Positions 37,701-45,780 of a stretch of 64,000 nt of DNA are shown here, piece by piece; within the stretch, counting starts at the first letter, position 1; every line of letters starts with the position of its first letter. The notes beneath the pieces are model-generated. The model was not told the DNA's origin. It saw only the letters and a program-made list of their open reading frames with translations, and ran no database searches. The position numbers and the translations under genes are program-made. The DNA comes from Floricoccus tropicus (GTDB lineage Bacteria; Bacillota; Bacilli; Lactobacillales; Streptococcaceae): assembly GCF_001832905.1 (NCBI RefSeq), contig NZ_MKIR01000012.1, forward strand, positions 62,001-126,000. The letters are read 5' to 3'.

Positions 37701-40124
37701 TTATTCAGCATCAATTTCGATAACGTCCTTGACACCTTTTTCCTTATCTTCATCAAAGATAAAGCTTCCGTTACTAGTTCTTTCACTGTAACCAAGGTCT
37801 GTTGGATGAATATCAAATTCATGTAACATTTCTGAAATTACTCTAAGATTAGTATTTTCCAATACATTACCTGCTGCGAACACTCTATGTGGTGTTTTCT
37901 TAAGTTCACGTAAAACTAAAAGTCCACGATTTGCACGACTAGTAACCGGTATTTCTGATACCTTCATTTTCTTAAAGGCACCACGTTGAGTTAGTAGGTA
38001 CATATCTGGTGATTTAAGAAGAAACGCTGAAGAAATCACATCTTCATCTTTTAAGTTCATCGCCTTAACACCAGCAGCTTTTGCACCAACAACTGGTACT
38101 TCACTTATACCAAAATGAAGTGCATATCCACGATAAGATACTAGCATTACTTCATCAAGTTCTTCAATTGGACCAACTGCAAGTACCACATCTTCTGTTG
38201 ATTTTAACTTAGCATATTTTGTTGACTTAGACTTATATGTACGCCATGGCTTGAATTCGCTCATTGATACTCGTTTAATTTGACCAAGTTTTGTTACTGC
38301 ATATAGTAACTCGTCATTAATTTCTTCAAAATTAGTAACTATTTGGGCAAATATAACACGCTCTTCAGACTCAAAGTTAGTTAAAGACTGCGATAAATGT
38401 TCCCCAGTTTCTTTCCAACGAATATCTGGAAGCTCATGAATTGGTCGATAGATAACATTACCTAAGTTAGTAAAAATCAACAAATGTGAAGTCGTTTTGG
38501 TATTTTCCAAAAGAACCAACTTGTCTTCTTCTTTCTTACCCAGCTCCTCTATTTGACTAGATGCAAAACTTCTAGGAGTCGTACGCTTGATGTAACCATC
38601 ACGGGTAACTGTCACATAAGTTTCTTCTTCGACAATCAGGCTCTCTGCTTTAATTTCAACGTTTTCCACTTGGTCAACCAAGTTACTTCTACGAGGATTA
38701 GCAAATTTCTTTTTGACCTCGCGTAGCTCACGCTTCATCAAATTGAACATGGTTCTCTCATCATCAATAATTGCCTTAAGGGTCATTATTTGGTCTTTAA
38801 GCTCAGCGTCTTCCTTTTCAAGGGTCACGATATCTGTATTTGTTAAACGATAAAGTTGCAAGGTAACGATTGCTTCTGCTTGCTCTTCTGAAAAGTCATA
38901 TGAAATCTTCAGATTTTCTTTTGCATCCGCCTTACTATCACTTGCTCTGATTAAGGCAATAACTTCATCAAGAATACTTAAAACACGAACTAAACCTTCA
39001 ACAATATGAAGACGTCTTTCTGCCTTTTTAAGGTCGTAACGACTGCGAGAAACTATAATGTCCTTACGGTGACTAATGTAGGCTCTAAGTACTTCAATCA
39101 CTCCAACTTGAGTTGGTGTCATATTATCAATGGCAACCATGTTGAAGTTGTAGTTTGTCTGTAAGTCTGTGTATTTATAAAGATAATTAAGAATTAGTTG
39201 CTCATCAGCTTCTTTTTTTAGCTCAATTGCGATTCTTAAGCCATCGCGGTCAGACTCATCACGAACTTCAGCAATTCCAGCAACTTTTTGATTAACACGC
39301 ACATCATCAATTTTCTTGACTAATGTTGCCTTGTTTACTTCATAAGGAATTTCTGTAACAATAATTTGTTTCTTACCAGCCTTAAGATTTTCAATCTCAG
39401 TCTTACTTCTTACAACAATACGTCCTTTACCAGTTTCATAAGCACGTTTAATTTCATCTTTACCTTGAATGATACCACCTGTTGGAAAATCAGGTCCAGG
39501 TAAAATTTCCATCAATTTATCTACTTTGACAGATGGGTGATCAATCATATAAATTGCTGAATCAATAACCTCACCTAAGTTATGAGGTGGGATTTCTGTC
39601 GCGTAACCAGCTGAAATTCCTGTTGATCCATTAACTAAAAGATTAGGATACGCAGCTGGAAGAACAGTTGGTTCTTTCTCAGTATCATCAAAGTTCCAGG
39701 CAAATGGAACTGTTTCTTTTTCAATATCTTGAAGTAAATGAAAAGATATTTCGCTAAGTCGAGCTTCTGTGTAACGCATAGCAGCGGGTGGATCACCATC
39801 CATTGAACCATTATTACCGTGCATCTCTATTAATGGTTCACGCATCTTCCAATCCTGACTCATACGAATCATTGCTTCATAAATTGAAGAGTCCCCATGA
39901 GGATGGAAGTTACCCATAACATTACCAACTGATTTGGCAGATTTACGATAACCCTTATCAAAGGTATTTCCATCCTTGTTCATTGAATACAAGATACGAC
40001 GTTGTACCGGTTTCAATCCATCTCGGATATCCGGTAAAGCACGCTCTTGAATTATATATTTTGAATAACGTCCAAAACGTTCTCCCATAATATCTTCGAG
40101 AGACAAATTTTGTATATTTGACAT
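37701..40124 (-). CDS. parC: DNA topoisomerase IV subunit A
   Basis: Decatenates daughter chromosomes together with ParE. 807 aa. Winged-helix breakage domain with catalytic Tyr in AAMRYTEARLS near 117, tower region, and C-terminal beta-pinwheel. The quinolone-determining segment reads HPHGDSSIYEA, with Ser and Glu at the two positions most often mutated in resistant strains, so it looks wild type. The GyrA-box of gyrase is not seen, and pairing with a ParE-like gene supports ParC. Last gene of a four-gene operon, 11 bp after ktrA. Confidence 0.95.
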   Translation of the reverse strand: MSNIQNLSLEDIMGERFGRYSKYIIQERALPDIRDGLKPVQRRILYSMNKDGNTFDKGYRKSAKSVGNVMGNFHPHGDSSIYEAMIRMSQDWKMREPLIEMHGNNGSMDGDPPAAMRYTEARLSEISFHLLQDIEKETVPFAWNFDDTEKEPTVLPAAYPNLLVNGSTGISAGYATEIPPHNLGEVIDSAIYMIDHPSVKVDKLMEILPGPDFPTGGIIQGKDEIKRAYETGKGRIVVRSKTEIENLKAGKKQIIVTEIPYEVNKATLVKKIDDVRVNQKVAGIAEVRDESDRDGLRIAIELKKEADEQLILNYLYKYTDLQTNYNFNMVAIDNMTPTQVGVIEVLRAYISHRKDIIVSRSRYDLKKAERRLHIVEGLVRVLSILDEVIALIRASDSKADAKENLKISYDFSEEQAEAIVTLQLYRLTNTDIVTLEKEDAELKDQIMTLKAIIDDERTMFNLMKRELREVKKKFANPRRSNLVDQVENVEIKAESLIVEEETYVTVTRDGYIKRTTPRSFASSQIEELGKKEEDKLVLLENTKTTSHLLIFTNLGNVIYRPIHELPDIRWKETGEHLSQSLTNFESEERVIFAQIVTNFEEINDELLYAVTKLGQIKRVSMSEFKPWRTYKSKSTKYAKLKSTEDVVLAVGPIEELDEVMLVSYRGYALHFGISEVPVVGAKAAGVKAMNLKDEDVISSAFLLKSPDMYLLTQRGAFKKMKVSEIPVTSRANRGLLVLRELKKTPHRVFAAGNVLENTNLRVISEMLHEFDIHPTDLGYSERTSNGSFIFDEDKEKGVKDVIEIDAE

Positions 40125-40135
40125 TTTTTCTCCTA

Positions 40136-40789
40136 CTAAATCATATTACTAAGTTGAGATACTGCTTTCTTCTTACCTACTACATAAATGAAATCACCTA
40201 CATGTAAGATTGTATCCCCGGCACCAATTTCAGTTGTTCCATCGGTGTGCCTAACCATTGAAACATTTATTTCATGCTTGTCATGGAAGTTAATATCTGA
40301 TATTTTTCTTCCTTCTAATTTCGGACTGTTTACCTTCATTTCAGCAAACATCATATCATGCGAAATTTCGAAGTACTCGAAAATATTCTTGTTAACCAGT
40401 CTTTCCGCAAGTCTTCGCCCTGCATCAGCCTCTGGCTGAATAATAACATCAGCACCAACCTTGGCTAAAACCTTGGCTTGAATTGATGTAGCAGCCTTTG
40501 CAACAACCATTTTTGCCCCTAGCTCTTTGGCTAAAAGAGTTGTAAGTGTACTTGATTGTTCATTTTCACCAATAGCTACCACAACATAGTCAAAATTTCC
40601 AATACCGACACTTTCAAGCATTCTTTCATCTTGAGCATCACCAATTATAGCTTGAGTTGCAATATCCATGTAATCATTTACTATATCTTCATTTCGGTCA
40701 ATGGCTAATACTTCTTGCCCTCTTTCAGCAAGCCCCTTAACTACACTACCACCAAAACGCCCTAATCCTATTACTGCATATGATTTCAT
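40136..40789 (-). CDS. ktrA: Potassium uptake regulatory subunit KtrA (RCK protein)
   Basis: 217-aa cytoplasmic ring protein that gates the KtrB channel in response to ATP/ADP and c-di-AMP in related bacteria. RCK-N Rossmann domain with GLGRFGGSVV at 8-17 and Asp at the end of beta-2 (AIDRNED), then an RCK-C domain (about 135-217). It lies 8 bp after ktrB and 11 bp before parC, so potassium uptake genes sit between topoisomerase subunits. Alternative name TrkA-like; one RCK unit fits KtrA/KtrC. Confidence 0.93.
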   Translation of the reverse strand: MKSYAVIGLGRFGGSVVKGLAERGQEVLAIDRNEDIVNDYMDIATQAIIGDAQDERMLESVGIGNFDYVVVAIGENEQSSTLTTLLAKELGAKMVVAKAATSIQAKVLAKVGADVIIQPEADAGRRLAERLVNKNIFEYFEISHDMMFAEMKVNSPKLEGRKISDINFHDKHEINVSMVRHTDGTTEIGAGDTILHVGDFIYVVGKKKAVSQLSNMI

Positions 40790-40797
40790 AAAGTCTC

Positions 40798-42129
40798 CTA
40801 TCCGATAATTACTTGTTCTTCTGGGTATTTAAAGTAACTTTCCCTCTTATCGCTATGGTTAATTGAATATATAATTGTAAACAAACCAATACGGCCAACA
40901 AACATCAAGATAATAATTAGTATTTTACCAAAAACTGATAAATCTGGTGTCATTCCCATTGAGAAACCTGCCGTTGAAATTGCTGCTACAACTTCAAAAA
41001 AGATATATTCGATACCATTATAAATCGGCAATTTTTCAGTCATAAGTAGAACAAATGAACTTGCAAAGGTTACTGTCATATAAAGGAATATTACTTCGTA
41101 AACCTGTCTCACTGTATGTGTTGGAATCGTTCTGTAGTGATAAGTGGTAACATCTTCTCTACGTAAAATTGAGCGAATATTCAAAAGTAAAACTCCAAAA
41201 GTTGTAGTTTTTATCCCACCAGAAGTTGATCCACTTGTACCACCAATGAACATCAAGATCATAGTCAATAAGACACTTGAATACGGCATTTTATTATAAT
41301 CATAAATATTAAATCCAGCAGTCCTTGGACTCACTGCAAGAAAGAAGTTCTGACTAAAGTAATCAAGAATGTTACCATCAAAATTCCCTGCATCAATTAG
41401 CATAAACATAAGAGTACCGCCAACTACCAAAAGAGCAGTCATAACTAATGCAATCCTCGTATGTAAACTAAGTCTCGGATTATTACGATAATTAAGCAAA
41501 TCCATCCAGATAATAAATCCAAAACCCCCTGATAAAATTAAAAGGGACATTACTATTAAGATGTAAGGATCATTCGCAAAATCCATTAGCGAATTACCAA
41601 ATAAGTCAAAGCCTGCATTTGAAACTGCAGATACCGAATGAAAAATACTATACCAGATTCCTTTTTCCCAACCAAACATTGGAACAAAAGAAAATCCCAA
41701 AAGAATAGCTCCTACAATCTGAATAATTGCCATCATCTTAATAATGTAATTAATAAGCTTAAATGCTTGACCTGAATTAGCAAAATTATAGGATTCTTTG
41801 ATTACCATGGAATATTTAAGCGAAGGGTTTTGACCAGTTATAGTTAATAGAATAACAACAACAGTCATAAAACCAAGTCCACCAATTTCATTCATTAATA
41901 ATATCATGACCTGGCCAAAAAATGACCAATGATAGGCTGTTGGTAATGTTGTAAGTCCTGTAACACAAGTCGCACTGGTTGCTGTAAAAATAGCATCTAA
42001 TAATGATGTACTTTCTCCCGATTTTGTAGCAATTGGTAGCATCAATGAGATAGTACCAACTACAATAATAATCAAAAAGCTTATAGCAATTATCTGTGCA
42101 GGCTTCAGTTTATTTAATATCGTCTCCAT
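40798..42129 (-). CDS. ktrB: Potassium uptake channel subunit KtrB
   Basis: 443-aa membrane protein of the TrkH/KtrB family with four repeated M1-P-M2 units. Selectivity-loop glycines are visible in TSATCVTGLTT, SNAGFDLFG, SPRTAGFN and STAGFSMG, and the gating-loop glycine run GGTSGSTSGGIKTTT is in the third repeat. Sodium-dependent potassium uptake is known for the family. It starts 18 bp after parE and is followed by its regulator ktrA. Confidence 0.94.
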   Translation of the reverse strand: METILNKLKPAQIIAISFLIIIVVGTISLMLPIATKSGESTSLLDAIFTATSATCVTGLTTLPTAYHWSFFGQVMILLMNEIGGLGFMTVVVILLTITGQNPSLKYSMVIKESYNFANSGQAFKLINYIIKMMAIIQIVGAILLGFSFVPMFGWEKGIWYSIFHSVSAVSNAGFDLFGNSLMDFANDPYILIVMSLLILSGGFGFIIWMDLLNYRNNPRLSLHTRIALVMTALLVVGGTLMFMLIDAGNFDGNILDYFSQNFFLAVSPRTAGFNIYDYNKMPYSSVLLTMILMFIGGTSGSTSGGIKTTTFGVLLLNIRSILRREDVTTYHYRTIPTHTVRQVYEVIFLYMTVTFASSFVLLMTEKLPIYNGIEYIFFEVVAAISTAGFSMGMTPDLSVFGKILIIILMFVGRIGLFTIIYSINHSDKRESYFKYPEEQVIIG

Positions 42130-42147
42130 AACAATGCATCCCTAAAT

Positions 42148-44088
42148 CTAAAAGATGACTTCTCCATCTTCTTCAAGAGTAAATTTAACATTATTTTCAA
42201 TCCACTTACGGCGTGGTTCAACCTTGTCTCCCATAAGGACAGAAACACGGCGTTCTGCTTGAGCGACATCATCTAATGTAACACGAATTAAAGTTCTAGT
42301 TTCTGGATCCATAGTTGTTTCCCAAAGTTGGTCAGCATTCATCTCTCCAAGACCTTTATATCGTTGCAACGTGGCACCTCGACCAAATTCTTTTCTTAAA
42401 TCTTCAAGTTCACCATCAGTCCATGCATAGGCAATTTTTTCCTTTTTACCTTTACCTTGACTCATCTTATATAAAGGAGGTAAAGCTATATAAACTTTTC
42501 CAGCTTCAACCAAAGGCTTCATATAGCGATAGAAGAATGTTAAAAGAAGAATCTGAATATGTGCTCCATCTGTATCCGCATCGGTCATAATAATAACCTT
42601 ATCATAATTGACATCTTCAATATTGAAGTCAGCACCAACTCCTGCCCCAATTGTATAAATCATTGTATTAATTTCTTCGTTCTTCATGATATCTGAGATT
42701 TTCGCTTTCTCAGTATTAATTACCTTACCGCGAAGAGGTAAAATCGCTTGGAATTTTCTATCTCGACCTTGTTTTGCAGAACCTCCGGCAGAGTCTCCTT
42801 CGACAAGATACAATTCATTTTTCTTAGGATTCTTAGATTGTGCAGGCGTTAATTTACCAGAAAGTAATCCTTTATCCTTTTTCGATTTTTTTCCAGTACG
42901 ACTATCTTCACGCGCTTTACGAGCTGCTTCTCTTGCTTCACGTGCCTTGATAGCCTTACGTATCAACCCTTGTGCCACTTCTCCATTCTCCATAAGGAAA
43001 TATGAAAGTTGGGTACTTACAATTGAATCAACAATTGGACGTGCAAGAGGACTTCCTAACTTATCTTTTGTTTGCCCTTCAAATTGTAAATGTTCTTCTG
43101 GAACCAAAATTGAAAGAACAGCCGACAGTCCTTCACGGTAATCAGAACCCTCTAAGTTCTTATCTTTTTCCTTAAGTAGACCTGACTTCCTTGCATAGTC
43201 GTTCATTGACTTTGTAAGTGCAGCCTTAAAACCTGTTTCATGCGTACCACCGTCTTTTGTGCGCACATTATTGACAAAGCTCAAGATATTATCAGAATAG
43301 CCATCGTTATACTGCATGGCAACCTCAACTTGAAAATCAGACTCTTCACCAGTAAAGTACATTACAGGTGTCAAATTATCCTTATCTTCGTTTAGATAGG
43401 CAACAAAATCCTTAACTCCATTTTCATAGTGGAAGGTATCTTGCTTATCATTTCTTTCATCTGTCAAAGTCAATGTAACATTTTTCAAAAGAAAGGCTGT
43501 TTCATTAAGTCGTTCAAAGATTGTGTTGTACTTGTATTCTATGGTTGAAAATATTTTAGAATCGGGTAAAAAGCTAACCTTTGTTCCAGTCTTTGATTTA
43601 GGTGCTGTTCCAATTTTTTCTAATCCTGTAACTGGCTTCCCACCATTTTCAAATCTTTGTCGATAAACTCCACCATCTCGAGTAATCTCTACTTCTAGCC
43701 ATTCTGATAATGCATTAACTACTGAAGACCCTACCCCATGTAGTCCCCCTGAAGTTTTATAGCCGCCTTGCCCAAACTTACCACCTGCATGAAGAACCGT
43801 AAATATTACTTCTACTGTGGGTATACCCATTTTGTGCATACCTGTTGGCATTCCGCGTCCAGCATCGACTACGCTGATAGAATTATCTTTATGAATGGTA
43901 ACATCAATCTTGTCTCCAAAGCCACTTAAAGCTTCGTCAACTGCATTATCAACAATTTCATAAACCAAGTGATGTAGTCCTGCTGTATCAGTAGAACCAA
44001 TATACATACCTGGTCGTTTTCTGACGGCATCAAGTCCTTCTAAGACTTGAATGGCATCGTCATTATAATGATTAACATCAATTGTCAT
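42148..44088 (-). CDS. parE: DNA topoisomerase IV subunit B
   Basis: ATPase subunit of topoisomerase IV. 646 aa: GHKL domain with VDNAVDEALSG near 46-56, GRGMPTG and GLHGVGSSVVNALS; transducer domain; TOPRIM domain with EGDSAGGSAKQGRDRKFQAI starting near 426 and the metal residues DTDGAH near 505. The TOPRIM segment reads EGDSAGGSAKQGR as in ParE. First gene of parE-ktrB-ktrA-parC. Divergent from plsY, as in streptococci. Confidence 0.96.
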   Translation of the reverse strand: MTIDVNHYNDDAIQVLEGLDAVRKRPGMYIGSTDTAGLHHLVYEIVDNAVDEALSGFGDKIDVTIHKDNSISVVDAGRGMPTGMHKMGIPTVEVIFTVLHAGGKFGQGGYKTSGGLHGVGSSVVNALSEWLEVEITRDGGVYRQRFENGGKPVTGLEKIGTAPKSKTGTKVSFLPDSKIFSTIEYKYNTIFERLNETAFLLKNVTLTLTDERNDKQDTFHYENGVKDFVAYLNEDKDNLTPVMYFTGEESDFQVEVAMQYNDGYSDNILSFVNNVRTKDGGTHETGFKAALTKSMNDYARKSGLLKEKDKNLEGSDYREGLSAVLSILVPEEHLQFEGQTKDKLGSPLARPIVDSIVSTQLSYFLMENGEVAQGLIRKAIKAREAREAARKAREDSRTGKKSKKDKGLLSGKLTPAQSKNPKKNELYLVEGDSAGGSAKQGRDRKFQAILPLRGKVINTEKAKISDIMKNEEINTMIYTIGAGVGADFNIEDVNYDKVIIMTDADTDGAHIQILLLTFFYRYMKPLVEAGKVYIALPPLYKMSQGKGKKEKIAYAWTDGELEDLRKEFGRGATLQRYKGLGEMNADQLWETTMDPETRTLIRVTLDDVAQAERRVSVLMGDKVEPRRKWIENNVKFTLEEDGEVIF

Positions 44089-44200
44089 TTCTTAACCTCT
44101 AACTATAACTCTTATGTGATATGCTCAAAATATTTTCAATCTTATATTTCTATTATCTTTTTTACTATTTGTTATGAGCGCATACCACTTCATTCTATCT

Positions 44201-44206
44201 ATTATA
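44201..44206 (-). promoter_or_regulatory. Putative -10 of the parE operon
   Basis: TATAAT on the minus strand about 112 bp before parE, followed by a long leader. The -35 is poor (TGGTCA at 17 bp), so the call is tentative. Confidence 0.35.
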
Positions 44207-44290
44207 CGAGAAAAAAAGCCAATTGACCATAAAAAATGTATTTATTTCCCAGATATCTTGAAAATAAATGTATTTCAAAATACTTAATAT

Positions 44291-44350
44291 CTAAAAGAAA
44301 TAATCCTTTTGTATTATTTCTTTTAGCCAAAATCTGATATAATATGTTTT
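44291..44350 (+). promoter_or_regulatory. plsY promoter with perfect 14-bp inverted repeat; leaderless start
   Basis: CTAAAAGAAATAAT (44291-44304) and ATTATTTCTTTTAG (44313-44326) are perfect arms around an 8-bp centre, covering the -35 region. The extended -10 TGATATAAT (hexamer 44338-44343) lies 7 nt before the plsY ATG, so transcription should start at the initiation codon, with no room for a ribosome site. Confidence 0.6.
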
Positions 44351-44989
44351 ATGAAAATCGTAATATTATTAGTTTTAGCATATTTATTAGGCTCAATTCC
44401 ATCAGGTCTGTGGATTGGAAAAATATTCTTCCATAAAAATCTACATGATTATGGAAGTGGCAATACAGGAACTACAAATACCTTTCGTATATTAGGTAGA
44501 AAAGCCGGAATTATTGTATTTATTTTAGACTTTTTCAAAGGATATATTGCTACTTGCCTTCCATTAATATTTAATGTTCATGGAATCTCACCCGTAGTGT
44601 TTGGAATCTTAGCAATTTTTGGACATACTTGCTCTATCTTTGACCACTTTAAAGGAGGAAAAGCGGTAGCAACAAGTGCTGGTATGCTCTTTGCCTACAA
44701 CCCCTACTTCTTCTTATTCTTGCTAATTATTTTTGCAATAACACTTTACCTAACTAGTATGGTTAGTTTTGCAAGTGTGGCTTGTGCAGTTATTGGTGGT
44801 TTAGCAGTTTTAATTTTTCCATCAATACACTTTATTTTTAAATCATACGATCCCATTTTTACAATTTTAACTTTAATATTAGCCTTCTTTATAATTTATA
44901 AGCATAAGGATAATATTAAGCGAATTATGAATCATGATGAAAACCTTGTCCCCTTTGGGCTTAACATAACTAATCAAAAAACAAAATAG
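44351..44989 (+). CDS. plsY: Acyl-phosphate:glycerol-3-phosphate acyltransferase
   Basis: First acylation of glycerol 3-phosphate in membrane phospholipid synthesis, using acyl phosphate from PlsX. 212 aa with five predicted helices. The three PlsY motifs are present: GSIPSGLWIGK near 14-24, GSGNTGTTNTFRILG near 37-51 and FGHTCSIFDHFKGGKAVATSAG starting near 96. The N-terminus MKIVILLVLAYLLGS fits the family start. Divergent from parE. It appears to be translated from a leaderless mRNA. Confidence 0.95.
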   Translation: MKIVILLVLAYLLGSIPSGLWIGKIFFHKNLHDYGSGNTGTTNTFRILGRKAGIIVFILDFFKGYIATCLPLIFNVHGISPVVFGILAIFGHTCSIFDHFKGGKAVATSAGMLFAYNPYFFLFLLIIFAITLYLTSMVSFASVACAVIGGLAVLIFPSIHFIFKSYDPIFTILTLILAFFIIYKHKDNIKRIMNHDENLVPFGLNITNQKTK

Positions 44990-45001
44990 TTCCATTTATA
45001 T

Positions 45002-45058
45002 AAAAACACAAAATATAGGGTATGCTTTTAAAAAAGAACACTATATGTTGTGTTTTTT
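45002..45058 (+). promoter_or_regulatory. Two NrdR boxes upstream of nrdHIEF (also foldable as plsY terminator)
   Basis: ACACAAAATATAGGGT (45006-45021) and ACACTATATGTTGTGT (45038-45053) both fit the NrdR consensus ACACWATATATWGTGT with few mismatches. Their starts are 32 bp apart, three helical turns, the usual tandem NrdR spacing. As RNA the outer arms also pair and are followed by TTTTTT, so the same DNA may end plsY transcription. Confidence 0.75.
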
Positions 45059-45061
45059 ATC

Positions 45062-45090
45062 TTGCAAAAACAATTTTTTTGATTTAGAAT
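45062..45090 (+). promoter_or_regulatory. Promoter of nrdHIEF
   Basis: TTGCAA (45062-45067) and TAGAAT (45085-45090) with a 17-bp spacer, just downstream of the NrdR boxes and about 40 bp before nrdH. A second extended -10 (TGCTATAAT, hexamer 45732-45737) precedes nrdE. Confidence 0.7.
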
Positions 45091-45129
45091 AATCACATAC
45101 TATTTTAAAAAAGATAGGAGTTTATATAA

Positions 45130-45351
45130 ATGGTTACAGTTTTTTCAAAAAATAATTGCATGCAATGCAAAATGGTAAAAAAATGGTTGAGCGATAAAGA
45201 AATTCAATTTCAAGAAATCAATCTTGATGAGCAACCTGAATATGTTGAAAAAGTAAAAGAAATGGGATTTATGGCTGCCCCAATTATTGCCAAAGATGAC
45301 CTTTCATTCTCAGGTTTTCGTCCAGCTGAACTTGCTAAATTAGCGTCATAA
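45130..45351 (+). CDS. nrdH: Glutaredoxin-like NrdH redoxin
   Basis: 73-aa electron donor for class Ib ribonucleotide reductase. Thioredoxin fold with the NrdH redox motif CMQC at 11-14 and the C-terminal FSGFRPAELAKL that distinguishes NrdH from glutaredoxins. It is reduced by thioredoxin reductase rather than glutathione in this family. First gene of nrdHIEF; nrdI follows after one base. RBS GATAGGAG upstream. Confidence 0.95.
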   Translation: MVTVFSKNNCMQCKMVKKWLSDKEIQFQEINLDEQPEYVEKVKEMGFMAAPIIAKDDLSFSGFRPAELAKLAS

Positions 45352-45352
45352 G

Positions 45353-45712
45353 ATGGTGAAGATTGCTTATTTTTCTGTAACTGGACAAGTTCGACGATTC
45401 GTAAAGAAACTTGACTTACCTAGTTTTGAAATTACAGATTTTTCACAATCTGATGTTGATGATAGCTTTATTTTAGTTGTACCTACATATGAGCCAGATA
45501 TAACTTATCCTGCTGACGAATTTCTTGAAGATTATTCTGATAAATGTCGCGGAATACTTGGGAGCGGGAATCGAAACTTTGGTGATGAATTTGTCTATAC
45601 AGCAAAAGATTTAGCTAAAAAATATAACCTTCCTATGCTATACTCTTTTGAATTCAATGGCACACAAGAAGATGTTGCAAATGTATTAGAAATTATTACA
45701 AAAATAAAATAA
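45353..45712 (+). CDS. nrdI: NrdI flavodoxin-like protein
   Basis: 119 aa. It supplies superoxide or peroxide from its FMN to build the Mn(III)2-tyrosyl radical cofactor of NrdF. Flavodoxin-like start KIAYFSVTGQVRRFV (phosphate loop near 8-15), then PTYEPD, and the NrdI motif GSGNRNFGDEF near 62-72. It sits between nrdH and nrdE, the normal order. About 68 bp separate it from nrdE, and that gap has its own -10-like element. Confidence 0.95.
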   Translation: MVKIAYFSVTGQVRRFVKKLDLPSFEITDFSQSDVDDSFILVVPTYEPDITYPADEFLEDYSDKCRGILGSGNRNFGDEFVYTAKDLAKKYNLPMLYSFEFNGTQEDVANVLEIITKIK

Positions 45713-45780
45713 TTTTCTACAAATAATTTGCTATAATATTTAATGTTATAGTGAATTTTTATTTATAAATTGGAGGACAT

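Noticed and set aside
39870-39910. Fluoroquinolone resistance mutation in parC
   Set aside because: The key positions read Ser and Glu (GDSSIYEA), which looks like the susceptible state; no reference was available for other sites.
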